Shown one piece after another: positions 15,400 through 25,311 of a stretch of DNA of 64,000 bases. The notes beneath the pieces are model-generated. The model was not told where the DNA came from, searched no databases, and saw nothing but the letters and a program-made list of their open reading frames with translations. Source of the stretch: UBA5239 sp031548025. GTDB taxonomy: Bacteria > Verrucomicrobiota > Lentisphaeria > Victivallales > Victivallaceae. A program made the translations under genes and the position numbers. How positions within the stretch are numbered: position 1 is the stretch's first letter; every line of letters begins with the position of its first letter. The stretch spans positions 1-64,000 of the forward strand of contig JAVBRM010000049.1 of NCBI GenBank assembly GCA_031548025.1. Reading direction: 5' to 3'.

Positions 15400-16401
15400 A
15401 TGGTCAGATTAAAAGATATCGCCGATATGGCAGGAGTAACTCCGGCAACGGTGTCCGCTGCATTGTCCGGACGCGGCCGGGTCGGCACCGATACCCGGGC
15501 CCAGATCGTCAAAATAGCCGAGGAATTGAACTATCAGCCCAATACCGCCGCCCAGATATTGAAAAATAAGCCGGCGGTGGATATCGGTTTGCTGGTATCG
15601 GGTGGAGTAACTGAAATCGTTCCGGCGTTTATTGATATCTGTGAAGAAAAAAATTTGTCGCATCAGTTGGAGTTGATCGGAAACGAGCAGAAAGCCGCGC
15701 AGTATCCGGCATTGGTCCGGGAGCGGCGGGCGGCGGGTATTCTTTATGTCGGATATATATATGAAAAGATTTGGAACTTCATTAACCGCAATCCCGATTA
15801 TCCGTTTGTAACCATCGATGAAACCTCCAATTACTGTGTGCGTTCGGATTTCCGTACCGGGGTTTATGAGGCGATCAAGTATCTGAGAAGCTTCGGTCAC
15901 CGCCGGATTGCCATGTCATACGGTTATTTGGGATATGATACTTTCCTGCAGGCGAAAAAGGGGATGGATGAAGCGGCAAGGGATTTGGATATCGTTCAGG
16001 ATGAAGTGCTTTTTCCCATGGAAATCAGCAACATCAAAACTCATGATACCATGCCGGAGTCGATACAGTGGGGGGATTTCCTGTTTTCGCAGCCCGAAGA
16101 AAAACGACCCACCGCGGTATTCTGCAGTGGATTGCATACCGCCAGGGCGATTATTTATTGCGCATTGGTCAGGGGATTAAGAGTGCCGGAGGATGTCAGT
16201 ATTATCGGCATTGGGACCAAAGGCAGTGCCGAAAGCGGATTCCCGTACATTACTACGGTGGAGCGCGATTACCCTGAGATTGTGAAAAATGCGGTAATGA
16301 TCTTACAGGATCGGTTGAGGGGCGATGACATGCCCAGGAATATTTCCGTGGTTCCTAAGCTGGAACTTCGTCAATCAGTTGCAGAATGCAAAAGGAGATA
16401 A
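15400..16401 (+). CDS. LacI-family transcriptional regulator
   Basis: The 333-residue repressor has an N-terminal helix-turn-helix (VRLKDIADMAGVTPATVSAAL, partly quoted: VTPATVSAALSGRG), a hinge helix around ALSGRG and PNTAAQILK, and a periplasmic-binding-protein-like effector domain ending in a dimer core. The sensor probably binds a sugar released by the downstream secreted enzymes. There is no obvious Shine-Dalgarno site before the ATG. Six bases after its stop a pseudopilin gene begins, suggesting co-transcription and control of the 16408-23656 locus. Confidence 0.9.
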   Translation: MVRLKDIADMAGVTPATVSAALSGRGRVGTDTRAQIVKIAEELNYQPNTAAQILKNKPAVDIGLLVSGGVTEIVPAFIDICEEKNLSHQLELIGNEQKAAQYPALVRERRAAGILYVGYIYEKIWNFINRNPDYPFVTIDETSNYCVRSDFRTGVYEAIKYLRSFGHRRIAMSYGYLGYDTFLQAKKGMDEAARDLDIVQDEVLFPMEISNIKTHDTMPESIQWGDFLFSQPEEKRPTAVFCSGLHTARAIIYCALVRGLRVPEDVSIIGIGTKGSAESGFPYITTVERDYPEIVKNAVMILQDRLRGDDMPRNISVVPKLELRQSVAECKRR

Positions 16402-16407
16402 CAAAAC

Positions 16408-17136
16408 ATGAGAATGAATGGGAAATTTACGCTTATTGAGCTCCTGGTAGTGATTGCGATCATTGCAATTCTGGCTGCCATGCTGCTGCCGGCGTTGAGT
16501 CAGGCGCGAGAAAAGGGACGCACCGCCAAATGCACGAGTAATCTGAGGCAGATTCAAAGCGCTGTCCAGCTGTATACGGACGACAATGACGGAGCCTTGA
16601 TGAATCTCGCCGACGCGTCAACTACCAGTTCAAACAATGGGCGATTCCATATCATGTATTACTATTATGCCAAGGTGCCGATCAATATGGATGCCCGCCT
16701 GAAAAGTATTGCATTCTGTCCTGCCGCCAAGAAATGGAATGGCGGCGGAGCAACGGGGTCGGCGTATTTTACGGTAGGTTATCCGGCGGGACGTTTTTTC
16801 GCGCAGGCGGTCACTTTGACCATGACTTATAACGCGAACGGTTATTTGCACCCGACTCCGACTGCGGCCGATCCGGGAATTGGAATATCCATGAAGCAGA
16901 TCAGGAAGCCTTCGGAGACATTTCATTTTGCGGACGGTTATTTTAAGGGATGGAGTTATCTTTGGGATCAGTATGTGGTTTTGCGGCATGGCAAAAGTAT
17001 AAACATATCATATATTGACGGCCATGTGTCGGCGTATACGCATGAGCGGCTGCCGGCCGGGCATCGCGCTCAAAATGCCACCGGACAATACATTTTCCCG
17101 ACAGTGGCCACCAAATGGCCATGGAACAAACCATAA
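16408..17136 (+). CDS. Prepilin-like secreted protein (H-X9-DG type)
   Basis: The 242-residue protein begins with a short basic leader and FTLIELLVVIAIIAILAAML, the type IV prepilin cleavage and methylation signature with Glu at +5. The rest is a small pseudopilin-like domain and ends with an H-X9-DG motif (RHGKSINISYIDGH). Such proteins occur in large numbers in Lentisphaerota and related phyla; they are thought to be exported by a type II secretion-like system. AAAGGAG stands upstream. The gene lies between the LacI gene and the hydrolase genes, the same placement as three other loci in the window. Confidence 0.88.
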   Translation: MRMNGKFTLIELLVVIAIIAILAAMLLPALSQAREKGRTAKCTSNLRQIQSAVQLYTDDNDGALMNLADASTTSSNNGRFHIMYYYYAKVPINMDARLKSIAFCPAAKKWNGGGATGSAYFTVGYPAGRFFAQAVTLTMTYNANGYLHPTPTAADPGIGISMKQIRKPSETFHFADGYFKGWSYLWDQYVVLRHGKSINISYIDGHVSAYTHERLPAGHRAQNATGQYIFPTVATKWPWNKP

Positions 17137-17185
17137 TAATACCTTCAAATACAAACAAAATTAAAATAAACATCGAGGATAACCA

Positions 17186-20100
17186 ATGAAAAAGTTATTG
17201 ACTTGGGTTGGGGCCTTATTGGCCATATCGATTATGGCGGAAACGCGTATTGCCATGGAGCCGGTCTGGTTCGCACAGCCGGCGATGGACAGCAAAACCA
17301 TGCCTGTCGACAGTGCATGGAGCCAGAAGGCATCCAATAATTATGCCGGGCAGAAGTTGGCAAACAATCAAAAATGGAACACGATCAATTCGATCTGGCT
17401 GAAGCGGACTCTGGAGATTCCCGCCGATTGGAAAGGGAGCCGGATTTTCCTGGATTTCCAGCGGATTAATGGTAACGCCATTGTTTTCGTGAACGGTCAG
17501 AAGGCCGGTGAGCGCCTTGGGCCTTATGGCGAAATCGAGATTACCAAGTATGCCAAGCCCGGCGACAACGAATTGCTGGTCTTCAATACCCGCGATTATA
17601 ACGGTACTTCGCGGACGTTTGAAACGGATTATCTGCGTTATTATTCCCGCAAGGATATGCCGGTGTCGCGCTGGAAACTCGGTATTGACGCTACGTTCTT
17701 CGCGGTTCGCCGGCCGATGCCGGTCGCGATGGTCGATGTTATGGCCGTTACCAGTTTCCGGGAAAAGAAAATGACTTTCAAAATGAACCTCGACGCGACC
17801 GCCGCCGGGAAATACACCCTGCAGGCGGTGATCAAAGACCAGGACGGCAACAATGCATTGACTATGGAACAGAAAAATGTCAGCGTCAAGCCCGGAGCCA
17901 ATGAAGTTGCGTTTTCCAAAGACTGGAAAGATCCGCATTGCTGGGAGCTGGATGGCGGTTATTTATATCAGGCCGAGCTGAAGCTGCTGGACCAGGCCGG
18001 AAAGGTTGTCGATACGGACAGTGTGACTTTCGGATTTCGCGAAGTCTGGACCGAAGGGCGCGATTTGATTTTGAACGGACACACGGCACGTTTCCGGGTG
18101 GAATGGTCGTCGTTCGGGGTCAATGAAAATTCTGTCAGCTTGCTCAAATTGCTTGGGCGCAATATGATTTATTTCCAGAGCAATCCCACCGGCTGGTGGC
18201 GGGATTGGGCCGAAGTGTATGTGTTCGACGAAAACACCCTCAACCTGACGGACCGCGAAGGAATCGCCGTGTTGTTGCCGGTACCGCCGACCAACCGCAC
18301 CCGCGACCTGCTGTGGACCAACGAGGGATATAAAAGCCAGTACGAGGACGAGCTGAGCCGCTTTATGAAGTATTACCGCAACCATCCGTCGATTCTGGCG
18401 TGGTGCGTTTCGATGAATTCGTTCAATCCGCGCGACGCCATTCATCCGGATACCCTCGGCAAACGCCGCGACTACAATCATATGCAGGCCAAAAATTTGA
18501 ATTACGCGATGGACCAGGTCCGCAAAAACGATTCGACCCGGCTGGCTTATACCCATGCCGACGGCAACATCGGCGACCTGGCTTCCGGTAACTGCTATCC
18601 GAATTTCATTCAGGTGCAGGAAGCCGAAGACTGGGTGGAGGAATGGGCGAGAAACGGTAACATGCCGTGGTGGGCCTGTGAATTTGCCGCAGTGTACAAC
18701 GGCAGTTATTTCAAGGGCAAGCAGATGCTGATCACCGAGTACGGAGCCATCTATTTCGGCGATGAATCCTATGACAAGGAAACGGACAAACTGTTGTCCA
18801 TCACCATGGAGGAGAGCCTGAAAAACAGCGGTCATGGCGGTCGGATACCGACGATCATCAAAGATGCTCCGATCTACTGGGATATTCAGAGGTACTACGT
18901 GGAACCGGTCGACCGGGCCTGGCGGACCTATGGGGTTCTCGGGTGGCATTATTTCAACTTCAGCGTGGGTTATGGCGACCCGCCGGAAGTGAAGCCCGGC
19001 GCCCGCCCGTTCGGACGCTATAAGGTAATGACCAAGCCGGTTTCCGGGCGGCCGGAGTGGGCCAATCCGCAGTATGATTTCCATGCCAAAAACATGCAGT
19101 CGCTGCTGGTCTACATCGGTGGGTACCCGCATCATACCGACAAGACCCATTCGTTCTATGGCGGAGGAAAAATCACCAAAAATATCGTATCCGTATGGGA
19201 CGGCCCCGGCGATCTGAAGTTGAACGCAAACTGGGAGCTTCTGGACGGCTCGTCAAAGGCCGTGGCGTCCGGCAAGCAGGATTTTGAGCTGAAGAACGGT
19301 GACATCAAGTTCAATTCATTTGATATCGCGGCTCCGGAAGTGAAAGAGCGTACCGAATATAAAATCCGCCTGACGGTGAACGGTCATGGCACCGCTCCGG
19401 TGGTCGACGAGTTTGTAGTTCAGGTCTTCCCGAAGGCTCCGAAGTTCGCCGGCAAAGTACGGCTCTACGACCCGCAGGGCAAGTCGAAATGGGTGGCCGA
19501 ACAGGCTCAAGTTTCGACTTTCAAGCCCGGCGACAAGCTGGCTCCCGGTGAAGTTCTGGTAATCGGCCGGATCGCGTTGAAGGAAGGCGAAAAAATGCCG
19601 TTCAACTACAGCGACATCGCCGCTGGTGCCAGGGTGATCGTACTGGAACAGATGCCTCAGGTCTGGGAACTGCTCGGATTTCGCAACATCGAACCGGGGC
19701 CCCGGCTGGTATTTCCCGGCAGCGACACCGGAACATTGATGAATGGCCTGAAACAGGAAGATTTGCGTTATTGGAGCGGTTCGCCGGACCTGCTGCCGGA
19801 ATTCAAAGCCGCCCGTAGCAGTGATGTGACCATTGCTCCCAAGGCCAGCAACCGCAATATGATGGCGTCCACAGTCATGGAAATTCCGCAGGCGGTGGGT
19901 TTCGAACCGCTGTTGAGCTGCGAATTCGATATGAACTATACGCCGCTGCTGCGCTTCAGCGTCGGCCAGGGCATGGTGGTGTTCAATTCGCTGGACCTGA
20001 CCGACCGCGTCGGCAGCGATCCCGCGGCGACTTTGCTGGCGGTCAATCTGTTGGGTTACGCTCTGAATACCAAGGTCGAAGCCGATAAAAAGGTATTTGA

Positions 20101-21181
20101 CGACAAAGCCACTTTCGATGAATTGATGAAGTCTCCAGCCACTTCGATTCTGCTGTACCGGAAATACCCGGCGGATCAGGTGAGCAAATTTGTGGAAAAC
20201 GGCGGAACCGCCATCGCCCTGGGTCTTGACGGCCAGGCTCTGAAAGCCGCCGGTATCGACAGCAAGGAAGAAAAAATCTACCGTGCCGCCAGGCCGGAAG
20301 GCAACCTCGGAAAAATGCTGCCGCGCAACCTTCTGCGCTGGCGCGACGTAATGAATGTGCAGACCGTCAACGGTTCGCCGTTCTATGAGCGCCAGATCGG
20401 CAAAGGCTACGAATATTTCCTGCAGGTAACCCCGGAAATGTTGAGCGAACGCTACAAAGGCGATCCGAACAAAGAAGAATCGGTCCGGTTGAGTGTGCTC
20501 CGCTTGAAACAGATGGTTTCCCGGGTTCTGACCGGCAGCGGCGCCGCCCCGGAAAGCGCGGTGCTCGAGCGGGTAGGCAAGCTCTACAAGGGCGATTCCT
20601 ACAAGGATATCGACATGTGGACAGTATTCGGCCCGTTCAAGGCCAAATCCGAAGACACTCGCAAAGCCCTCGATGCGACCTATCCCGGCGAACAGCAGGC
20701 GATGTCCGGCGATCTCAACCCCAATTTTACCTACAAAAACGACTGGGGCAAAACACTGGATTTCCGTAATTCCGCCGCGGCCGACAGCAAGGGTTTCACC
20801 GATATGGCGAATGCTCTGGACGCCCAGCAGGAAGCCTCGATTGCTTACGCCGTGAAACTGATCGAATCGGATAGCGACCGCAAGGCGACCATTCGTTTCG
20901 GCGTGGATTATTTCGCCCAGATTTATGTCAACGGTAAACTGGTTTACGAGGTCAGCAAAAATCACGCTTCGCCCAAACCCAACCAGTCCCGTTTCCGGAT
21001 CAACTTGAAAAAAGGCGAAAACGTGATAACTTTAAAGCTGCTCAGCGGCAGCAAAGGCTTCGGATTCTGGATCAATATGTCCGAGGGCGAGGTTGAAAAC
21101 ACCAACCAGGCCGCCGCGGCTGAGGTTATTTATGATCCGGTATTAAAAACGAGGAGCCCCTATGAATATCATTACTGGTAA
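17186..21181 (+). CDS. Secreted GH2-like multidomain glycoside hydrolase
   Basis: A signal peptide (KKLLTWVGALLAISIMAET) precedes a GH2 sugar-binding jelly roll (WLKRTLEIP, VNGQKAGERLGPYGE), immunoglobulin-like strands and a TIM barrel (about residues 290-620) with FMKYYRNHPSILAWCVSMNS. The usual acid/base Asn-Glu is not obvious there, since the strand reads CVSMNSFNP. A nucleophile candidate is Glu in ITEYGAIYFG. Further modules follow, including a C-terminal PA14 or beta-galactosidase-like domain (YFAQIYVNGKL). At 1331 residues it is long for the family. Substrate is unknown; a catalytically altered enzyme is possible. Confidence 0.75.
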   Translation: MKKLLTWVGALLAISIMAETRIAMEPVWFAQPAMDSKTMPVDSAWSQKASNNYAGQKLANNQKWNTINSIWLKRTLEIPADWKGSRIFLDFQRINGNAIVFVNGQKAGERLGPYGEIEITKYAKPGDNELLVFNTRDYNGTSRTFETDYLRYYSRKDMPVSRWKLGIDATFFAVRRPMPVAMVDVMAVTSFREKKMTFKMNLDATAAGKYTLQAVIKDQDGNNALTMEQKNVSVKPGANEVAFSKDWKDPHCWELDGGYLYQAELKLLDQAGKVVDTDSVTFGFREVWTEGRDLILNGHTARFRVEWSSFGVNENSVSLLKLLGRNMIYFQSNPTGWWRDWAEVYVFDENTLNLTDREGIAVLLPVPPTNRTRDLLWTNEGYKSQYEDELSRFMKYYRNHPSILAWCVSMNSFNPRDAIHPDTLGKRRDYNHMQAKNLNYAMDQVRKNDSTRLAYTHADGNIGDLASGNCYPNFIQVQEAEDWVEEWARNGNMPWWACEFAAVYNGSYFKGKQMLITEYGAIYFGDESYDKETDKLLSITMEESLKNSGHGGRIPTIIKDAPIYWDIQRYYVEPVDRAWRTYGVLGWHYFNFSVGYGDPPEVKPGARPFGRYKVMTKPVSGRPEWANPQYDFHAKNMQSLLVYIGGYPHHTDKTHSFYGGGKITKNIVSVWDGPGDLKLNANWELLDGSSKAVASGKQDFELKNGDIKFNSFDIAAPEVKERTEYKIRLTVNGHGTAPVVDEFVVQVFPKAPKFAGKVRLYDPQGKSKWVAEQAQVSTFKPGDKLAPGEVLVIGRIALKEGEKMPFNYSDIAAGARVIVLEQMPQVWELLGFRNIEPGPRLVFPGSDTGTLMNGLKQEDLRYWSGSPDLLPEFKAARSSDVTIAPKASNRNMMASTVMEIPQAVGFEPLLSCEFDMNYTPLLRFSVGQGMVVFNSLDLTDRVGSDPAATLLAVNLLGYALNTKVEADKKVFDDKATFDELMKSPATSILLYRKYPADQVSKFVENGGTAIALGLDGQALKAAGIDSKEEKIYRAARPEGNLGKMLPRNLLRWRDVMNVQTVNGSPFYERQIGKGYEYFLQVTPEMLSERYKGDPNKEESVRLSVLRLKQMVSRVLTGSGAAPESAVLERVGKLYKGDSYKDIDMWTVFGPFKAKSEDTRKALDATYPGEQQAMSGDLNPNFTYKNDWGKTLDFRNSAAADSKGFTDMANALDAQQEASIAYAVKLIESDSDRKATIRFGVDYFAQIYVNGKLVYEVSKNHASPKPNQSRFRINLKKGENVITLKLLSGSKGFGFWINMSEGEVENTNQAAAAEVIYDPVLKTRSPYEYHYW

Positions 21182-21866
21182 AATTTTGACGCTGCTGGCC
21201 GTCGTGTTGACGGCCGGCGTGGCGATAGCGGATTCGCGAGTAATTTTCAACGACGATTTCGAAGACGAAGTGCCCGGGCGCGACCCCAAGAACTGGAAAC
21301 AGGCCTGGGGCACCCAAGGGGAAGACGCCCTGACCGTCTGCAGCGAGAAAGCCGCCACCGGCGATAAGTCGCTGTTGATCGAGCGCGGAAACAACGATAA
21401 GAACTGGGGATTTGCGCCCAAAATACCGCAAATCAAAGAAACCGCCGGAACCATGACCTTGGAATACTGTTTCCAGCTCGAAGGCCCCGGCAATGCCGCA
21501 TGGGTCGGCTTTGAACTCCGTTCCCGGAACAACAAGGAAAAACATGCCTTGACTTGGTCGATTCGCGACTTCAAATTGATCATGGTGTCGACCGTGCCGA
21601 ACGCTCCCAAGCGCGGCCGCACTTCCGGCCCGCTCATTACCCCCGGTACCTGGTACAAGATGAAAATCACCGCCCCGCTGAGCAAGGCAAGCGGTGACAA
21701 TGCCATGATCGAAATAACCAATCTGGGCAGCAAGGAAGTTTCCAACTATGAGGTGGTTTATAACCATCCCTCCGCGCCCGGCGCATTCCTGATCAACTTC
21801 CATCCGGCAAAAAATAATTTCAAACTCTACATCGATGATGTGAAAGTTACGGTCGACGCAAAATGA
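21162..21866 (+). CDS. Secreted concanavalin-like (DUF1080/LamG type) protein
   Basis: The 234-residue protein has a signal peptide (LTLLAVVLTAGVAIADS) and one beta-sandwich domain with the pattern FNDDFEDEVPGRDPKNW at the start and LYIDDVKVT at the end, typical of laminin-G/concanavalin-like domains in Lentisphaerota secreted proteins. It overlaps the GH2-like gene by 20 bases and the next gene by four, so all three are translated together. It probably binds or cleaves the same polysaccharide; no catalytic residues are evident. Confidence 0.72.
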   Translation: MNIITGKILTLLAVVLTAGVAIADSRVIFNDDFEDEVPGRDPKNWKQAWGTQGEDALTVCSEKAATGDKSLLIERGNNDKNWGFAPKIPQIKETAGTMTLEYCFQLEGPGNAAWVGFELRSRNNKEKHALTWSIRDFKLIMVSTVPNAPKRGRTSGPLITPGTWYKMKITAPLSKASGDNAMIEITNLGSKEVSNYEVVYNHPSAPGAFLINFHPAKNNFKLYIDDVKVTVDAK

Positions 21867-23656
21867 TCAGAACCGCAGTTCTACTCCTGACGTTGTGCGC
21901 GTGTGCCGCATTTGCCGGATATCCTGCCGAAAATAAGATCCGGCAGCTCGACAAGGTTCCGGCTGAATGCGAACCGAGCGGATATACGCGCGAACTCTAT
22001 CTGGATATCATGGAAGACATCGTCCGGATGGGCGCGGACTGGGTGGATAAGCGCGGCGCGGTGCTTGACCCGGTCAGTGGCAAGGAGTGGAGCCAGACCA
22101 GCCCCCGGTTTGCCGCGGCTGCGGCGGTGCTGTTGCATTTTCAGCGGATGCCCGAATTGCTGCCGACAGTCGTCAGAACCATGGATTATTGTACCGAACG
22201 TCTGAAACATCCGGCGGTGAAAAATTCCAGCCCGGATTTCTGGATGCGGGAGTTGGCAACTGCTTATTATTGCCTGAAGCCGTTGGTCAAGCCCGAGGTT
22301 TCGGAAAAATGGCGCGCCAATCTGGCCGCGGTCGAACCGGAAAAAATTTACCGTCAGGTGGATGCGACCAGAACCAAGCTGGACAAAATAGCAAATTGGG
22401 CGGTATACAGCAGCGGCGGCGAAGCCATGCGCGAAGCCTTGAAAATCGGCGGCGGGGATTTCCTCTGGGGATACGGATTTTTCGACGTTTACATGGAGCC
22501 TCAGCTCAAACACATGAATGCTTACGGCATGTACCGTGACCCCGGCGACCCCATAACCTACGATATCACCACCCGTCTGCAGATCGCCAATGCGTTGCAC
22601 TGGGGATATCGCGGTAAACTGTATCAAGCCTATGACGAGCTTCTGCGTAACGGCGGATTGACCACGTTGCTGTTTGTCTCCCCGGAAGGCTATGTGCCGT
22701 TCGGCGGTCGCTCCGGTGAATTTCAGTTTCGGGAAGCCATTGTAGCGGCCTTGTGCGAATACGAGGCGCTCCGCTACCGGGATGCCGGTGATTTGCGGAT
22801 GGCTGGGCGCTTCAAACGCCAAGCCCGCCGCAGTGCTGCCGCCGTCTTGCCGTGGATTAAAAAACAACCGATCAGCCATATCAAAAATGATTTTCCTTCC
22901 GATTCCCTGCATGGCTGCGACCGCTACGGGCAATATTCTGTTTACAGTTTGTTTGCCGCTTCGGTTTTCGGACAGGCGGCCCTGTTCGCGGATGACCGCA
23001 TCGCTGAAACTCTGACCTTTGCGGAAATCGGCGGTTATCTGCTCAGCATCAGTCCCGATTTCCACAAAGTGTTTGCCGCCTGTCGGGGCAATTATATTGA
23101 GATCGACACCAACGCAGACATGAAATACGACGCCACCGGTTTGGGTCGTGTTTTATTGAAAGGCGTGCCATACGGTTTGCTGCCGGCCATGCCGTTCCCC
23201 GCCAACCCCAATTACCGCCTGGCCCCGGGCACAGAAGCACCGGAACGCCCGGTAGCGATCGGCCCCGCCAACCTCGCGGAAATGACCAAAGTCATTCCGA
23301 CCCTGACCGTCACGAAAGAGACCCCGGATGATGTGGCTTTTTCGCTGAACTGGAAGTATATTCACCAATCATTCAGCCTGACGGAAACAGAGTTAAAAAT
23401 CACCTGCCGCGCCGAAAACTCCAAATCGTTCAGGTATGAAATTCCGGTGCTCCACAGCGACGGCAAAACCCTCGCCGAATGGCAAGTCTCCGGCAAAAAA
23501 GCAACCGGCAAATTCAAAGGCGGCAGCGTGACTTTGAGCGCAAACGGAGACTTGACTCTGCAAACGAAAAAAATCGCCAACCGCAACGGGTTATACCAGC
23601 TCATCACCGCCGACATCCCTCAAGGCGGCGAATTCCAACTGACAATCAGCCGTTAA
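21863..23656 (+). CDS. Secreted alpha/alpha-toroid protein, possible polysaccharide lyase
   Basis: The 597-residue protein has a signal peptide (TAVLLLTLCACAAFAG), a long helical region (about 25-420) and a C-terminal beta-rich part (about 440-597), the layout of heparinase II/III and alginate-type lyases. Candidate catalytic stretches include GCDRYGQYSVYSLFAA and GYVPFGGRSGEFQFRE. I do not recognise a defined family, so a lyase role is only a structural guess. It ends the LacI-controlled locus. Confidence 0.6.
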   Translation: MIRTAVLLLTLCACAAFAGYPAENKIRQLDKVPAECEPSGYTRELYLDIMEDIVRMGADWVDKRGAVLDPVSGKEWSQTSPRFAAAAAVLLHFQRMPELLPTVVRTMDYCTERLKHPAVKNSSPDFWMRELATAYYCLKPLVKPEVSEKWRANLAAVEPEKIYRQVDATRTKLDKIANWAVYSSGGEAMREALKIGGGDFLWGYGFFDVYMEPQLKHMNAYGMYRDPGDPITYDITTRLQIANALHWGYRGKLYQAYDELLRNGGLTTLLFVSPEGYVPFGGRSGEFQFREAIVAALCEYEALRYRDAGDLRMAGRFKRQARRSAAAVLPWIKKQPISHIKNDFPSDSLHGCDRYGQYSVYSLFAASVFGQAALFADDRIAETLTFAEIGGYLLSISPDFHKVFAACRGNYIEIDTNADMKYDATGLGRVLLKGVPYGLLPAMPFPANPNYRLAPGTEAPERPVAIGPANLAEMTKVIPTLTVTKETPDDVAFSLNWKYIHQSFSLTETELKITCRAENSKSFRYEIPVLHSDGKTLAEWQVSGKKATGKFKGGSVTLSANGDLTLQTKKIANRNGLYQLITADIPQGGEFQLTISR

Positions 23657-23710
23657 GGGAGTCCTTAGACTAATGACAAGCTGCCGGCAATAAGAATTGC
23701 AAATAAAAAC

Positions 23711-23748
23711 CTGTTGTCAGTCGCACTTGGTTTTGCGACTGACAACAG
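23711..23748 (-). terminator. Rho-independent terminator for the GH20 operon
   Basis: A perfect 15-bp stem (23711-23725 with 23734-23748) and an 8-base loop are followed on the minus strand by GTTTTTATTT. It lies 89 bases after the GH20 stop. The absence of a T-run on the plus side suggests that it serves the minus-strand operon mainly. Confidence 0.8.
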
Positions 23749-23836
23749 AAGTAATATAATCCAATTTTAAAAGATTACAAGCAGTGAAGCAGTTGACACA
23801 AGCTATGTTATTTGGTGACCGGACTGTTGAAGTGGT

Positions 23837-25294
23837 TTATTCCTCGAGGAAATTGTGCTGGGCGGCCGTGCCTGCCAACGGGACCAGGGCGGTAAACGGG
23901 CGGCCATGCTTGTCGTCGAAATAATGATAGCCGTGATATATGGTTTCCCGTCGCAGAGCCTTCAACGTATCCGGCCATGCTTCGCGAAATTTGTGCTGAA
24001 ATAATGTCTGCATGGGGAAAAGAATACGTTCGAGATCTTCGTATTCCTCCAACCGTGTCCAGGCGGGCTCGGGGAGAGGATTCCAGATGAATCCGGCGCC
24101 GGCGAATAAGGTGATGAAGTGGTTTTCCAGGTCGTTGCGGCCCCAGAAGGTAATATTGATGCCTTCCACATTATTGATTTTCATCGCGGCGGTCCGGGAC
24201 GCCCAATACCGGGTGGCGTGGTAAGCTCCCCGGTGTTGCCCCATGCTTTGGCCGACACCGCACATCCACCGGGACTTGCCGGAGGCATACCGACCGATCC
24301 GGAAATCGATCTGCTGCCGCGCGGAGTTCCAGTAGGACCACGGTTCGAGAATGACCCGGTCGCTGATTTCCGACGGGACCGGGCGTCCCGTATGATCGCC
24401 CCAGATGCGCATGATCAATTCCTTATGGTTTTCATGTCCGATTTCCTGAAGCATCCGATAATAATATCCGACGAGTTGTTCCGGGTTAAACCCGGTCGGC
24501 AGTTCCGGCGAACAAAACCACCGGGCCTCATCCAACCCGAGGTGAATGACCGCCCGTTCCGGCATGACCTTCACCACCTGAGAAATCATATTCCGCATCA
24601 AATCGAATACATCCTTTTTAAAGAGAAAACTCGATCCGTTGTAAATTCCCTGGCCGCCGCGCAAATCCGGCCGATGCGCGGTCAATGCCCCGACGTGTCC
24701 CCAGGTCTCCAGTTCCGGCACGATTTCCACATGATATCCGGCGGCAAACCGGAGCAGTTCACCCAATTCCTCAATCGTAAGTGCATAGGGATTGTCCTGA
24801 CCGAAGGGCAGTCCGTCGAAACGGATTCCGCATAACTCGTCATCGTACAGATGCAGATGGAGCTGATTCATTTTCAGCCGGCCCAAAATTCGGACGAGCT
24901 GTTTCAGCAGCGGCAACGGGAAAACGCTCCGTCCCATATCCGCCATGAAACAGCGCTTGCGGAAGGCGGGCCAATCCTCAATGATCGTTTCGGTCCATTC
25001 CGGAGCGACGTTATAGCGGATAATCTGCAGTAAAGTCTGGGCTCCATAGAAAAATCCCGGAGTCGACGAAGCCATGATCCGAGTACTTTCCCGTTTTATT
25101 TCCAGCCGGTATTCCTCAAATCTCCGGTCGGCGTCCCGGACAAAAATGATCCGATAACCATTCTCTGCAATCTTCAAATCGCCTTCCAGGCCGAATCCTG
25201 GCTCCGGCAGGTAAAAACTGCGTGGAGCCGGGAACACATTTCCCAGGGTTTCCGTTCTTTGCGGAACGGGCCAAAGTTTATTAATGACTTCCAT
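23837..25294 (-). CDS. GH20 beta-N-acetylhexosaminidase-like enzyme
   Basis: The protein has an N-terminal GH20b-like domain (about 1-120) and a TIM barrel. Signatures are the GH20 strand FMADMGRSVFPLPLLKQL, MNQLHLHLYDDE, PELETWGHVGAL and the catalytic Asp-Glu pair in HLGLDEARW. Family members remove N-acetylhexosamines using the substrate acetamido group. There is no signal peptide, so it acts inside the cell on imported oligosaccharides. The start at 25294 has GGGA at a good distance; 25300 and 25315 are alternatives. It overlaps or abuts the stop of the upstream glycosidase gene. Confidence 0.85.
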   Translation of the reverse strand: MEVINKLWPVPQRTETLGNVFPAPRSFYLPEPGFGLEGDLKIAENGYRIIFVRDADRRFEEYRLEIKRESTRIMASSTPGFFYGAQTLLQIIRYNVAPEWTETIIEDWPAFRKRCFMADMGRSVFPLPLLKQLVRILGRLKMNQLHLHLYDDELCGIRFDGLPFGQDNPYALTIEELGELLRFAAGYHVEIVPELETWGHVGALTAHRPDLRGGQGIYNGSSFLFKKDVFDLMRNMISQVVKVMPERAVIHLGLDEARWFCSPELPTGFNPEQLVGYYYRMLQEIGHENHKELIMRIWGDHTGRPVPSEISDRVILEPWSYWNSARQQIDFRIGRYASGKSRWMCGVGQSMGQHRGAYHATRYWASRTAAMKINNVEGINITFWGRNDLENHFITLFAGAGFIWNPLPEPAWTRLEEYEDLERILFPMQTLFQHKFREAWPDTLKALRRETIYHGYHYFDDKHGRPFTALVPLAGTAAQHNFLEE

Positions 25295-25311
25295 GTTCAT
25301 TTTCCCAAAAA

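Noticed and set aside
19316..20965. Long antisense open frame of 549 codons opposite the GH2-like gene
   Set aside because: It is the shadow of the strong coding bias of the plus-strand gene, has no recognised domain and no ribosome site. The same applies to the long antisense frames at 17963-19150, 21881-23065 and 34626-35915.
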